Shown piece after piece: positions 23,568-32,800 of a stretch of DNA of 64,000 nt. Both the position numbers and the translations under genes were made by a program. Every line of letters starts with the position of its first letter. Position 1 is the stretch's first letter. The stretch is from the NCBI GenBank assembly GCA_947444305.1, contig CANEZP010000010.1:1-64000 (forward strand), in the 5' to 3' direction. The notes beneath the pieces were generated by a model, which saw only the letters and a program-made list of their open reading frames with translations, was not told the DNA's origin and searched no databases. This stretch comes from Pseudobdellovibrionaceae bacterium. Lineage in GTDB: Bacteria > Bdellovibrionota > Bdellovibrionia > Bdellovibrionales > UBA1609.

Positions 23568-25040
23568 ATGCGAAAAAACTTAAACGTTTTAAGCACTCTT
23601 AGTTATCTTCTTGGGTCTTTACTTTTAATTTCTACATTGTCGATTCCGGGTGCGAACGCAGACATTGAGTGGAGCGGTATTTACCGCATCGAAGGCAACG
23701 CGATTCACAATTCGGAACTCAACGACAAAGGCCGTGATCTTGGTTACGGCCTGCACACGCTGTTGCTTCGTCCGAAGATCGTCGCGGGTGACGGGTTGAC
23801 CATTCAAGGTCAGTTCAACATTTTTAATTCGGCCGGTTACCCGAACTCGCAACTTGGACAAGTTTGGGGATCGGGCGTGAACAACGGTTCGCCGCAAAAC
23901 AGCGACAACACGGGTCCCAATTCCAACGCGGTTTCCGATACGCAAAAAGCCGAGACGATCGAAGTGTCGCAACTGTATCTCACGCTCAATCACGAATACG
24001 GCCAGCTATTGGTCGGTCGTGCGCCCATTCATTTTGGCTTAGGCATGACCCACAACGCGGGCCGCGGATTGTTCGATCACTGGTACGACACGCGCGATCT
24101 GGTCGGTTACAAATTTATCGTCGGCAATCTCTACTTCTTGCCGATGATCGGTAAGGTGAACGAAGGCGGGTTGAACCGCACCGACGACATGACCGACTAC
24201 ATGATTCAAGTTCAATACGAAAATCCCGAGAGCGATATCGAGATGGGCGTATTCTACCAAATGCGCAAAGCCGGCGATCAAGCGAGTGATGCACCGACTC
24301 CCGCCGCGGCCAATCCCGGTGCGCTCGGTGGTGTCGGCGCGCTTAACGATGCCGAACTCGATACCAAGACGGTCAACGTCTACGTATTGAAAGATACCGA
24401 ACGTTTCCGCGCGGGTCTTGAGGCCTCGTTCCTCAGCGGCGAAACCGGCGTGCGCACCGCCGGCGGCGAGAAAGTGACTTACGATGCTTTCGCGGTGGCG
24501 GCCGAATTTGAATTTCGTCCCGAAGCCAGCAAATGGAAATACGGATTAAAAGCGGGTACCGCCAGCGGTGACGATCCCACGACCGACGCAAAATTCGAAG
24601 GTTTCATCTTCGATCGCAATTACGACGTCGGCTTCTTAATGTTCAATCATCCACTCGGGCAGGCCGACTTCTTGCGCACCGGTGTGGTCACGGGCGACGT
24701 TCGCGACGCGACGACCAACGCGGTCAACTCACCCGACACCGAAGCGATCAGCAATGTTTTGTACGTTGCACCCACGATCAAGTACGCATTCAGCGATCGT
24801 TGGTCGCTCGACAATACGGTCATGACCGGATTTTTGGGTACGAATCCCATCGCCGGCCGCAGCGTAGCCAAAGACTTTGGCTACGAGTGGGACATCTCGG
24901 TCAATTTCAATCCGCGCAAGGGAGTGACTTGGGTCAACCAAGCGGGCCTGCTTTTTCCCGGTGACACCTGGAAGGGCGGCGGCCTCTACGATTCCTCCTT
25001 CGCCTACGGCTTCTCCACCAAAGCCGCGATCAGCTTCTAA
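23568..25040 (+). CDS. Porin-like outer-membrane beta-barrel protein
   Basis: 490 aa with a signal peptide ending near ANA|DIEW. The mature protein has repeated amphipathic strands (GLTIQGQFNIFNS, SQLYLTLNHEYGQLLVGRAP, YDAFAVAAEFEFRP) and ends in an aromatic residue (TKAAISF), as outer-membrane barrels do. The size fits a 16-18 strand porin. The ATG at 23568 is used rather than the GTG just before it. Substrate unknown. The gene is followed by a 19-bp repeat array. Confidence 0.75.
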   Translation: MRKNLNVLSTLSYLLGSLLLISTLSIPGANADIEWSGIYRIEGNAIHNSELNDKGRDLGYGLHTLLLRPKIVAGDGLTIQGQFNIFNSAGYPNSQLGQVWGSGVNNGSPQNSDNTGPNSNAVSDTQKAETIEVSQLYLTLNHEYGQLLVGRAPIHFGLGMTHNAGRGLFDHWYDTRDLVGYKFIVGNLYFLPMIGKVNEGGLNRTDDMTDYMIQVQYENPESDIEMGVFYQMRKAGDQASDAPTPAAANPGALGGVGALNDAELDTKTVNVYVLKDTERFRAGLEASFLSGETGVRTAGGEKVTYDAFAVAAEFEFRPEASKWKYGLKAGTASGDDPTTDAKFEGFIFDRNYDVGFLMFNHPLGQADFLRTGVVTGDVRDATTNAVNSPDTEAISNVLYVAPTIKYAFSDRWSLDNTVMTGFLGTNPIAGRSVAKDFGYEWDISVNFNPRKGVTWVNQAGLLFPGDTWKGGGLYDSSFAYGFSTKAAISF

Positions 25041-25363
25041 TATATAGTTAGGCGCTCCGTACCCTACGGGGCGCGCCGTACCCTACAGGGCGCGCCGTAC
25101 CCTTCCGAATCCCGGCCGCCCATCGGCCTTTCGGGGTGTCAGCCGGGTCGACACTCGTAAGTATCTAAGAAAACTCACCAAATTAGCTCCGTCCGGATTC
25201 GCGATCCAAAAGTTGATCATTTCTGGTCCGGCACGCGGACGTCCGTAATCTTCGGAATCTTCACCTAAATCATACCTTTACGTCCGAAAGTCGGTTCTGG
25301 ACCGCTTATTGGAATATCCAGGGGTAAGGGACGGCCTGCGCCGTTGAAATAGGGAGAATGAAG
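25041..25363. other. Intergenic region 3' of the porin gene
   Basis: About 320 bp holding the 19-bp repeat array and a short hairpin (GGCCG-CCCAT-CGGCC followed by TTTC, near 25112-25130) that may terminate the porin transcript. The rest shows no gene, riboswitch core or clear promoter that I can support. Confidence 0.5.
25050..25106. repeat. 19-bp tandem repeat, three units (related to 5914)
   Basis: Units AGGCGCTCCGTACCCTACG, GGGCGCGCCGTACCCTACA and GGGCGCGCCGTACCCTTCC follow one another at 25050, 25069 and 25088. The first is the exact reverse complement of the unit at 5914. Both arrays lie just 3' of an envelope-related gene. Confidence 0.9.
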
Positions 25364-26761
25364 ATGGCTAAGATGGTTCAAAACAAAAAGCATGCGATGT
25401 TCGCGGTCCTCATGGGCGCCGTGCTCTTTAACTTGTCGAACGTACCTGGCGCGAGCCAAACGTTCGGTTCAGCCGAGCTTCTTTCGCAAGGCAGTTTCCT
25501 TAGCAATTGCTCCTTCGATACGGATATCCGCGACGAGGGCATTTCACAATGCAATATCACGCGAAACAAAATCGCGAGCTCCGTCACGATCGAAAAAATG
25601 AAACGTGAAGAGGCTGGTCCTAAACGCAGCGACGGCACGCCCGGTCCCGTTCGTAACATTGAAGAATATAAAGTCACTTCGACCATCGACGAAGCCGGCT
25701 TCTGCGCCGACGGAAGCTGCAGCGTAACCAGAACCGCGAAGACCATCGAAGAAGCTAAAGCCTTGGGTCTGAAATTAACCGAAGAACTCACCAAAGAAGC
25801 CAGAGCCAAAGCGAAAGCCGAAAAAGAACGTTTGGCCCGCATCGAAAAATGCGAAGTCGACGAAGACGGCGAAGAGATCAAAGGCGAATCCAAAATCTTG
25901 AAGTGCTTGGCCGACAAGATGAAAGAGCTCGATCCCGATAAACAAGCCGACTATTACGCCGACAATATGAAAGAACGCATCCAAGCTTTGCTCACCTCGA
26001 ACAGCCCGCGTGACCGCGCGCTCGGTATGGGAGCCCTAGGCGAAATCGGTAAGAACATGAACATCAATTGCGCGACCCGTCCCGGCCTGCAACAGCAAGC
26101 CGCGGGCAGCAATCCGCTTCTGAACCAAGCGAATTTGAATCCCGGCTTAAATCCGATGCGCCCGGTAAATACCGCCGGCAGCCGCGCCGGAGCCGCTCGT
26201 GATTTGATCGCCGAGTCGACTTGCGACATGTGGGCTTTCGGTTCGTACAACAATAACGTTGAATACCTGCGACTCGCCGCCGCTCAACCGAACGCAAATC
26301 GCCAAGCCTTGAACCACGCGATGAAAACTTTAAAGGGTGGCTGGGGACAATATTTCCAGCAACGCGGTTTAGCTTTGCAAGCCGATCCGTTGGGATTGAG
26401 CGGGATGAGCAGCTCACTTTACGACGACGTTCTTGAAAATAACGAGAAGCTAAACGCGAACATGCAATCCGTGATCGATCGTCATAAAGATCTGATGCAA
26501 CCGATCGCTCCCGCGCAAACCGCCGACCAACAAGCGGCCGCCGGCCGCATGGCCCGCGGCGGGATCCAGCCGCAAAGTTCCAATGGTGGCACCCCGGCCG
26601 TGACGCCCTGGTCGGCCGCTCCCAACGCACCCGCAGCACCCTCGGTAAATAACCGTCCCGCGCAGCAAGTAGCTCCGAACGCGGGCCGCTTCATGGGCGC
26701 TCCCCGCATGGGCACGATGGGCACCCAATCGGTCGGCACTGCCCCGGGCCTGCGCCGTTGA
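25364..26761 (+). CDS. Secreted hypothetical protein with charged helix and Pro/Ala-rich C-terminus
   Basis: 465 aa. The ATG at 25364 is chosen because GGGAG lies 8 nt upstream; the ORF-track ATG at 25358 is too close to that site. An N-terminal hydrophobic segment (AMFAVLMGAVLFNLSNVPGASQ) is a signal peptide. Residues 125-200 form a highly charged helical region (EELTKEARAKAKAEKERLAR). Cysteine pairs occur (SNCSFD, QCNIT, FCADGSC). The last 130 aa are Pro/Ala/Gln-rich and probably disordered. Family not recognised. Confidence 0.7.
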   Translation: MAKMVQNKKHAMFAVLMGAVLFNLSNVPGASQTFGSAELLSQGSFLSNCSFDTDIRDEGISQCNITRNKIASSVTIEKMKREEAGPKRSDGTPGPVRNIEEYKVTSTIDEAGFCADGSCSVTRTAKTIEEAKALGLKLTEELTKEARAKAKAEKERLARIEKCEVDEDGEEIKGESKILKCLADKMKELDPDKQADYYADNMKERIQALLTSNSPRDRALGMGALGEIGKNMNINCATRPGLQQQAAGSNPLLNQANLNPGLNPMRPVNTAGSRAGAARDLIAESTCDMWAFGSYNNNVEYLRLAAAQPNANRQALNHAMKTLKGGWGQYFQQRGLALQADPLGLSGMSSSLYDDVLENNEKLNANMQSVIDRHKDLMQPIAPAQTADQQAAAGRMARGGIQPQSSNGGTPAVTPWSAAPNAPAAPSVNNRPAQQVAPNAGRFMGAPRMGTMGTQSVGTAPGLRR

Positions 26762-26783
26762 TCTGAAAAGCAAAGTCAGCTAA

Positions 26784-26838
26784 GGATTTCCTTATAACGG
26801 AAATCCCCGAGCGAAGGGTTTCCTGATAAAGGAAGCCC
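26784..26838 (+). promoter_or_regulatory. Two tandem hairpins, the second covering the kamA ribosome site
   Basis: GGATTTCC-TTATAAC-GGAAATCC and GGGTTTCC-TGATAAA-GGAAGCCC are perfect 8-bp stems with 7-nt loops, 32 bp apart. The AAGGA that would serve as ribosome binding site for the GTG at 26843 lies at the loop and 3' arm of the second stem, so folding should hinder translation. They may also end the preceding transcript, but no T tract follows. Confidence 0.6.
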
Positions 26839-26842
26839 TTTC

Positions 26843-28036
26843 GTGCGTTTTACCTTCAGGCAAATTGAATCGTTTCCCGGCGTGACCCAAGCCGATTGGC
26901 AGTCGTGGGCCTGGCAATTTCGCAACGGCTTATCGACCCACGAACAATTCGGGCGCTACTTCCGTCTCACGGAGAGTGAGAGCGAAGCGTTCAAGCGTAA
27001 CCCCGGCTTCCAAATCCGCTCGACCCCATACTACGCGATGCTCGCTTCTCGCGACGACGTTAAAGACCCCGTACGCCGCATGATCGTGCCCACCGCGCTT
27101 GAACTCAGGCGCGACGGCCAGCAGGTTTCCGATCCGCTGGGCGAGCGCAAGCATTCGCCCACCGAGCGCATCGTTCATCGCTATCCCGACCGCGTACTGT
27201 TTTTGGTGACCGATCAGTGCTCGCTTTACTGCCGTTACTGCTTGCGCAAACACTTCACCGGGCAAGATCAGGCGTTCGTCGGTTCGAAGGATTACGAAAA
27301 GGCTTTGGCGTACATCAGGGCGGCGCCGGGCGTACGCGAAGTGATTTTGTCGGGCGGTGACCCGCTCACGCTAGGCGACGGCCGCATCGAGCGCGTGCTG
27401 AGCGACCTGCGCGCGATCGAGCACGTCGAAATCATCCGCGTCGGTTCGCGCATGCCGGTGGTGTGCCCGATGCGCATCACGGATGACCTCGTCGCTATTT
27501 TTAAAAAGCATAAACCTGTTTATTTTATGACTCACTTCAATCACCCGGCCGAGCTCAGCGCCGACGCGGCCCTAGCGCTCGAGAAATTAGTCGATAAGGG
27601 CGTGCCCGTTTACAACCAAATGGTTTTGCTCAACGGGATCAACAATCACGCGGCGATCGTGCAAGCCCTTTCACGGCGCTTGTTGTACTTGCGCGTGAAG
27701 CCTTACTACATGTTCCAGTGCGATCCGTCGGAAGGCAGTGAGCATTTCCGCACGCCGGTGGAAGAGTCGCTGCAAATTCAACGCGAACTTTGGGGCCGCC
27801 TGTCGGGACTCGCGATGCCGAATTTGTCGTTGGATATTCCCGGGGGCGGCGGCAAGGTCGGCATGGTTCCGGATTTCGAAACTTCGAACACGGTGGAGGC
27901 CCGAAGCTACGAAGGTTGGGACGGAGTAAAAGGAGTTTACTCGGCGCCCGAAGGTGCGTCCGCGTTGCCGGCGGATTTAGACACGTACCTTGAAGAGTGG
28001 AACCAAATCGTTCAGCAACCGTACGGGCGCGGGTAA
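26843..28036 (+). CDS. kamA: KamA-family radical SAM aminomutase (lysine 2,3-aminomutase-like)
   Basis: 397 aa from a GTG start. The radical SAM cluster motif CxxxCxxC is in CSLYCRYC, the SAM-binding GGDP is in LSGGDPLTL, and the PLP-lysine motif PGGGGK is in LDIPGGGGKVG, all in family order. Such enzymes move an amino group between alpha and beta carbons using PLP and a 5'-deoxyadenosyl radical. Lysine is the best-known substrate; a glutamate mutase or EpmB-type activity on EF-P cannot be excluded, and no efp gene is next to it. Translation may be controlled by the hairpin at its ribosome site. Confidence 0.85.
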   Translation: MRFTFRQIESFPGVTQADWQSWAWQFRNGLSTHEQFGRYFRLTESESEAFKRNPGFQIRSTPYYAMLASRDDVKDPVRRMIVPTALELRRDGQQVSDPLGERKHSPTERIVHRYPDRVLFLVTDQCSLYCRYCLRKHFTGQDQAFVGSKDYEKALAYIRAAPGVREVILSGGDPLTLGDGRIERVLSDLRAIEHVEIIRVGSRMPVVCPMRITDDLVAIFKKHKPVYFMTHFNHPAELSADAALALEKLVDKGVPVYNQMVLLNGINNHAAIVQALSRRLLYLRVKPYYMFQCDPSEGSEHFRTPVEESLQIQRELWGRLSGLAMPNLSLDIPGGGGKVGMVPDFETSNTVEARSYEGWDGVKGVYSAPEGASALPADLDTYLEEWNQIVQQPYGRG

Positions 28037-28039
28037 AAA

Positions 28040-29299
28040 CTAAGTTTTGAACAAACCCGGAAGCACAAGTGACTCGTGCGCGGCCTGCGTGCCTAATTTC
28101 TCGTCGAGGCTGTAGGCGACGCTCTTCCATAAATCACCGGGGCGGATCAATTCTAATCCGTCGGTGATCTGTTGGCCGGGGCGAAGCTTCACGCTTTCGC
28201 CGCTGCGGAAATCGAGGAAATCGCCCGCCCAGTACGCGTACGGAAAACCATCCGCGCGTTTGAAAAGCGAACGATCACCGATGACGGTCCCGCCGTTCAC
28301 CCCACGCCCGAACAGCGCCGCGGCGTTGTCGCTGTAGTTGTGATCTTTGCCGCCGTTAACGTTCAAGCCCGGCGTGCGATTGAATTCGGTAATCACGACG
28401 ACTAAGGTGTTTTCGTAAAGATCATACTTCTTCAATTGCGAAAGAAACTTGGCGATACGTTCCCACCGGCGTTTCTGCGCGGGCGCGTGTTGCGCTTTAT
28501 GATTCGTGTGGGTGTCGAGGCTTTCACCCGTTTCGCGGTCGAGATCCCATTGCGCCACGCGCGCCAGCCCCGAATAGAGGCCGGCCATGATGATATCTTC
28601 GTCGGGAACTTCTTGGTTCGCTTTCTTAGATTCATCGAGCACTTCGGCGAATTTTTTTAATTTTTCACTCTGAGTTTTAAATTCGAGAAACCGATTCAGG
28701 CCTAAGTTTTTATTTTTGTAAAGACCCAGCGAACTGCCACGCGTATCCGTCGTGCCAAGCTGGTTGCGCAGTACCGACGTAAGCAAAGTCGGGAACGGTT
28801 GCACGGTGCCGCGCTGAAGGGCGGTGTTGGTGACGACGTAAGTGCCGGGCTCGCCGTAGTTCTGGCCGATGTACGAAGTCCAGTAGGGCGCCGATTCTTG
28901 GGTGCGGCCGCTGGTCATGTGTTGAACCGCGTAGGGGTGACCCAAATCGTTGGGGCCGATGTGGATCCCCCGCACGATGGCCATGCCGTCGGCGAAGTCC
29001 GCGATCGGTTCGGCCGAAGGCCCGAGGGTAATCTCGGTACCTTTCAATTTGAAGATCGAAGACGTTTGGTAACCGAGATACAAATCTTGTTCATCGGCGC
29101 CCTTGGTGTTTTGCCAAACGGGGTGCAAGCCCAGCGTGGAATCCATCGCGCCGTCCACGCGAATCATCACGAAGCGCGCCTTGGGATCGGTCGCGTTCGA
29201 AGCGAACGCACGTTGCGCAGAGAGCAGCATCGGCGAAAATTGCGCCACGCCCGCGGCGGCGGCAAAATGTTTCATCAATGAGCGTCGGGTGATGTGCAT
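28040..29299 (-). CDS. DUF1501 family exported protein
   Basis: 419 aa. The N-terminus ITRRSLMKHFAAAAG is a twin-arginine-like signal. The body follows the DUF1501 (alkaline-phosphatase-superfamily-like) pattern, with VMIRVDGAMDSTLGLHP near the start, VVVITEFNRTPGLN and GGKDHNYSDNAAALFG, which contain conserved Asp/His residues possibly binding metal. Family members are usually encoded next to DUF1549/DUF1800-type or cytochrome c proteins in planctomycetes and others; here the neighbour is a CxxCH protein. It is the last gene of a four-gene operon. Substrate unknown. Confidence 0.85.
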   Translation of the reverse strand: MHITRRSLMKHFAAAAGVAQFSPMLLSAQRAFASNATDPKARFVMIRVDGAMDSTLGLHPVWQNTKGADEQDLYLGYQTSSIFKLKGTEITLGPSAEPIADFADGMAIVRGIHIGPNDLGHPYAVQHMTSGRTQESAPYWTSYIGQNYGEPGTYVVTNTALQRGTVQPFPTLLTSVLRNQLGTTDTRGSSLGLYKNKNLGLNRFLEFKTQSEKLKKFAEVLDESKKANQEVPDEDIIMAGLYSGLARVAQWDLDRETGESLDTHTNHKAQHAPAQKRRWERIAKFLSQLKKYDLYENTLVVVITEFNRTPGLNVNGGKDHNYSDNAAALFGRGVNGGTVIGDRSLFKRADGFPYAYWAGDFLDFRSGESVKLRPGQQITDGLELIRPGDLWKSVAYSLDEKLGTQAAHESLVLPGLFKT

Positions 29300-29310
29300 T
29301 ACATAATCCT

Positions 29311-30102
29311 TTAATGTTTGAGCGCCGGGCCGAGGCGCAGTAGGATCGCGGTTTCGGCGTAAACATCGCGCAAGCTCAGCGCGGCTTCGCCGTTCTTCAT
29401 CTTGAGCATTTCACTCACCAAAAATTTTGCGAGATCTTGCGCGGTCAGAAGCCGTACGCCGAAAGTTTCATCGCCGCCGATGAGTTTAAGGCGGCGTAGA
29501 ACCGCGTCCGGGCCGCCGAGGTAACGTACGAAGGCGTACATCAGTTTTTCTTGCAGTTGCGGCGTCAATTCTTTGAAGGTCGCTTTGTACCACATGGAAA
29601 AGCTAAATGATTCCGGAGGGAACGTACAAACTTCGGGCTTATTAAACCAACCCGAGCACATGTACGCGCGTGCCTGGTCAACCTCGGCCGCAAGCTCTTC
29701 GCCGAGAATGCTGAGCTGGTTCGCCTTGGTTCCCCATTCACTCGAAAATCCATTGTCCACTAATTGGCGCACGCATTTCTCGTAATAGGGATAAAAGAGC
29801 GCTCCCGGATTTTCTTCGAGCGCAGATTGTTGCAAAGGATCGATGACGCCGGTGACGGGGGCAGACGTTTCGCCGATGTTCAGGCACTCATTGTAGTTCC
29901 ACTGCTCAAGTCCGTTCGGAACGATGTGACGAAACTGCTGAATCACGCCGTAAGGAGAAGGGAACCGCTCGAGAGTTTCTTCGAACGAAGCTTTTTTAAT
30001 AATTTCAGAGCCCCGGGTCGGAACGGCGTTTCCCGGTAAAGCACTTGCGTGCAAGCCGACCACCGAAAATACGAACGCGCAGGCAAGACTTAAGCTTTTC
30101 AT
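29311..30102 (-). CDS. Secreted hypothetical protein of the DUF1501 operon
   Basis: 263 aa with a signal peptide (MKSLSLACAFVFSVVGLHASA). Cysteines occur at ECLN, EKCVRQ, YMCSG and EVCTF, so disulphides are possible. It overlaps the upstream CxxCH gene by ATGA and precedes the DUF1501 gene by 11 bp. I do not recognise the fold; co-expression suggests it belongs to the same exported complex. Confidence 0.75.
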   Translation of the reverse strand: MKSLSLACAFVFSVVGLHASALPGNAVPTRGSEIIKKASFEETLERFPSPYGVIQQFRHIVPNGLEQWNYNECLNIGETSAPVTGVIDPLQQSALEENPGALFYPYYEKCVRQLVDNGFSSEWGTKANQLSILGEELAAEVDQARAYMCSGWFNKPEVCTFPPESFSFSMWYKATFKELTPQLQEKLMYAFVRYLGGPDAVLRRLKLIGGDETFGVRLLTAQDLAKFLVSEMLKMKNGEAALSLRDVYAETAILLRLGPALKH

Positions 30103-31583
30103 CGCGCAACTCCGGGATCAAGCATCTTCATGACCTCATCGCCGTTTAACAACGGCATTCCTTCGATCAGCGGCGCGCCCTCTTGAATCCAAGTTTTGAC
30201 CGACAGCACTTGTTCTTTCGAAGGAGCCCAGAAGTGGTAGTTCGGCGGCATCAACCGGTCTTGCCCGTCGTGCGCCAAATCTAGTTTGTAGGCGATTTTC
30301 GATAACGTTAATTTCAATTCGGCTCCGTGCGATTTCAAAAAAGGTGAGTGGCATTCGTAGCAGTTGTTTAAAACATCGCGCGCCGCTTTGTAGGAAACCG
30401 GTTCTCTGAACGAAACCGTCTCTCCACGAAATTCCGGCGATAACAAAAGCTTGGCGATCGTCTCTTTCATGCGCCGGCCGTCTTTTTCAAACTGGCCGAG
30501 GAGATCCGCGAAGCGCTGGGGATGAACGTTGACGTCCTTCCCGACGATCCAACGGAACAGCCAATTCATTTGGCAGTCATTGTACTTTTGTTGTTGGGTG
30601 ATCTTCACGATGAGGTCGTGAAAATTTGCGGCCGGGTGATCGACGGGTTGGTTGGTCGCATCGTAAAAGCGCAAGCGCCCACGCGAAGCGAACTTCGAAA
30701 CGCCGAGCTCGAGGGGCCGCATCGTGCGCGCTAAGGGATCGAGCCGGTTGTGGCATTGGGCGCAATCTTTCTGGTTGCCGTGCCGGTCCCTATGAATTTC
30801 TTCGATCGTCCGGGTGGTCATCGTGCTTTCGGTCGCGCCTTGCGCTAAAGCATTCTCGCGCGCCTTCGCGGTCACGCGCTCGAGGGCCGGAACCATCGGG
30901 TCGCAGAGCATAACTTTAAATACGGCGGCGGCCCGCTTGCGGCCGTTGTTGATCGGCGTATTCCAGTACCGGGTCAAAAATTTATTCGTCGTGAAGAAGC
31001 CGCTGACGTTCGGATGGCCGGCGTAATCAAAGCTCAAAGCCGCGTCCTGCGGGATCACGCCCGGGTCGGCGGAGAGAACTTCCGCCTTCGGTACGGTCTC
31101 CGACTCAATTTCGATGAGATTTCTGGCGGCGGCGGAGTCGCTTAAAACTTTCGGACCGGTACGGGTGACGACTTGCGAGATGAACAATTCATCAACGGGC
31201 AAGTTTTGTTTTATCGTGCGGTAAACGAGCAACGCTTGCGAGGACGACTCATCGGTGCCCGAATCGTTTGCGACGAGAGGAAACGGAATGGTGTACGGCG
31301 TTTGCAATGCAAATCGCTCATGCACCTTTAGCGTAGCTTCGGAATAAAATTCCGGCGTGCTCATCTTTTTATCGATGTAGGCCTTGAAATAATCTTCCAT
31401 GCATTTGATTTCGGAACACGAGCGCCGGCTCATCTGTGCGGTGAGGTCGTTGTATTCCTTCGGCGTCGGCCATTTTCCGGTCAAACGCTGCGAGATCTTC
31501 AGCAAATAATTTTCGGGGTCTAAATTCGTGGCGAACGAACCGGGCATCATGAACGCAAGCACGAAACAAATAAGTTTTTTCAC
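30099..31583 (-). CDS. Exported c-type cytochrome-like protein with two CxxCH motifs (DUF1549/DUF1588-like)
   Basis: 494 aa from a GTG start that overlaps the upstream stop (GTGA). A signal peptide is followed by LLKISQRLTGKWPTPKEYNDL, resembling the DUF1549 start. CAQCHNRLDPLA resembles the haem-site segment of DUF1588-type proteins, and a second haem motif CYECH lies near residue 415 with a possible distal methionine in RLMPPNYHFW. The product should be a periplasmic or outer-membrane dihaem protein. Cognate electron partners are not in the window. Confidence 0.75.
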   Translation of the reverse strand: MKKLICFVLAFMMPGSFATNLDPENYLLKISQRLTGKWPTPKEYNDLTAQMSRRSCSEIKCMEDYFKAYIDKKMSTPEFYSEATLKVHERFALQTPYTIPFPLVANDSGTDESSSQALLVYRTIKQNLPVDELFISQVVTRTGPKVLSDSAAARNLIEIESETVPKAEVLSADPGVIPQDAALSFDYAGHPNVSGFFTTNKFLTRYWNTPINNGRKRAAAVFKVMLCDPMVPALERVTAKARENALAQGATESTMTTRTIEEIHRDRHGNQKDCAQCHNRLDPLARTMRPLELGVSKFASRGRLRFYDATNQPVDHPAANFHDLIVKITQQQKYNDCQMNWLFRWIVGKDVNVHPQRFADLLGQFEKDGRRMKETIAKLLLSPEFRGETVSFREPVSYKAARDVLNNCYECHSPFLKSHGAELKLTLSKIAYKLDLAHDGQDRLMPPNYHFWAPSKEQVLSVKTWIQEGAPLIEGMPLLNGDEVMKMLDPGVAR

Positions 31584-32659
31584 CTCTGCATCCCGGAGCT
31601 TTCGAAGCTTTGCGTCGAGAACATGCTGTTGAGGGCTTCGTTACTAACGTCGCTTTCGGTGAAGTTGTAATCCGGGTAAGCCTTTGCATCGACTTTCTTA
31701 GGATCCCGTACGCTTTCCGAAGCTTGGATGAACGTCGTAAAAAGTCGGGTAAAATCGAGATCCCACTTCATCTGGCAGAGATCATCATCGGTGATGACGA
31801 GATTCTTTTCTCTAAAGGTCCATTGCATTTGGTAGGTGATACCCGGGGGTAAGAATCGCGAGATCGGACCGAATGTGCGTGCGGGTTGTCCAAAAATGAT
31901 CGCTCGCCCATCGGCTTTGAGCGGTACAAGCTGCAGGCGCGAGGTCATTTGATTGAACGAAGGGTGTTTGGAGTTGCGCGCCATTCGCGTTTGGTTATTC
32001 TGGATTTCAAAGTTTTCGTCCCAGAACAAAGCCTGCTTTGTCGCGGGTAGGAGGCCGTCGCAAGTGCCTTCGCAGTTCATCCATCCGAAAGTTTCCCCGT
32101 TAGCTTTGGACTGCGCAAACGTCGCTTCGTCTTTGATGGCGCCTACCGGAACTTCGTCCATGAGTTGATCGTAGAGCGGGTTTAACATGCGGCTGATCAC
32201 GGCGGTTTCCGAAAATACGACTTCGGTAATGTCATCGTAATGCTTTTTTATGACCGGCTCGTCTTTTTTAGTCGGGTGTTTTGCCCAATAGGCAATCAGG
32301 CTGCGATGGACGGTGGGAATAACGATTTCACCGCGATTACCGATGGCGTGCGTGCAGGAATTATCCGAGAGAATCATTGAACTGCGTAAGGGCACGAAGG
32401 CCATCTTCAGCTTGAAGCCGATCTGGTAGCCGTTTTCGAAAACCATGCGGTATGGCCGGCCTTCGGTCTTGATGACTTTTTTTATTTTGAAGCCGGCGGC
32501 TTCGAAAGCTTCTTGCGCTTGGGCGGCGGATTGCCCACTCGCGATAGCTACTTCACGCGCGCGAATTTGCGCTTCCGATACGGGCTCGGACTCCGCGCGG
32601 GCGGCGTAGCCCATCAAGGTAGCGGTAAAAAAAAATGCGAATAGCGAAGCCTTGAGCAT
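31580..32659 (-). CDS. Secreted hypothetical protein heading the DUF1501 operon
   Basis: The ATG at 32659 is chosen because AAGGACCGTC precedes it and it begins directly with a signal peptide (MLKASLFAFFFTATLMGYAARA); the ORF-track start is 15 codons upstream without a ribosome site. The 359-aa product has cysteine pairs (NSCTHA, NCEGTCDG, DLCQMKW). It is first in the operon with the CxxCH protein, the 263-aa protein and DUF1501. No family recognised. Confidence 0.75.
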   Translation of the reverse strand: MLKASLFAFFFTATLMGYAARAESEPVSEAQIRAREVAIASGQSAAQAQEAFEAAGFKIKKVIKTEGRPYRMVFENGYQIGFKLKMAFVPLRSSMILSDNSCTHAIGNRGEIVIPTVHRSLIAYWAKHPTKKDEPVIKKHYDDITEVVFSETAVISRMLNPLYDQLMDEVPVGAIKDEATFAQSKANGETFGWMNCEGTCDGLLPATKQALFWDENFEIQNNQTRMARNSKHPSFNQMTSRLQLVPLKADGRAIIFGQPARTFGPISRFLPPGITYQMQWTFREKNLVITDDDLCQMKWDLDFTRLFTTFIQASESVRDPKKVDAKAYPDYNFTESDVSNEALNSMFSTQSFESSGMQR

Positions 32660-32755
32660 GACGGTCCTTGAAAACAATTTTTTATTCAGGAAGTGCATGT
32701 GCAAGGCCGGGACCTGGCTCGTCTAATATATAACGGATTTGAGAAGTAGAAAGGT

Positions 32756-32787
32756 GCCGACTTGGGGCCCGCGGGCCCAAAGTCGGC
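32756..32787 (-). terminator. 32-nt hairpin 3' of pcrA
   Basis: GCCGACTT.GGGCCCG pairs with its mirror through AAGTCGGC with one mismatch, forming a very stable stem between pcrA and the DUF1501 operon. No long T tract follows. It could be a terminator or an RNA-stability element. Confidence 0.5.
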
Positions 32788-32800
32788 CGGGCGCCCGCGC

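Noticed and set aside
25107-25363. Cyclic-di-GMP or other riboswitch before the 465-aa secreted protein
   Set aside because: I could not find the conserved core motifs of known riboswitch classes in this stretch.
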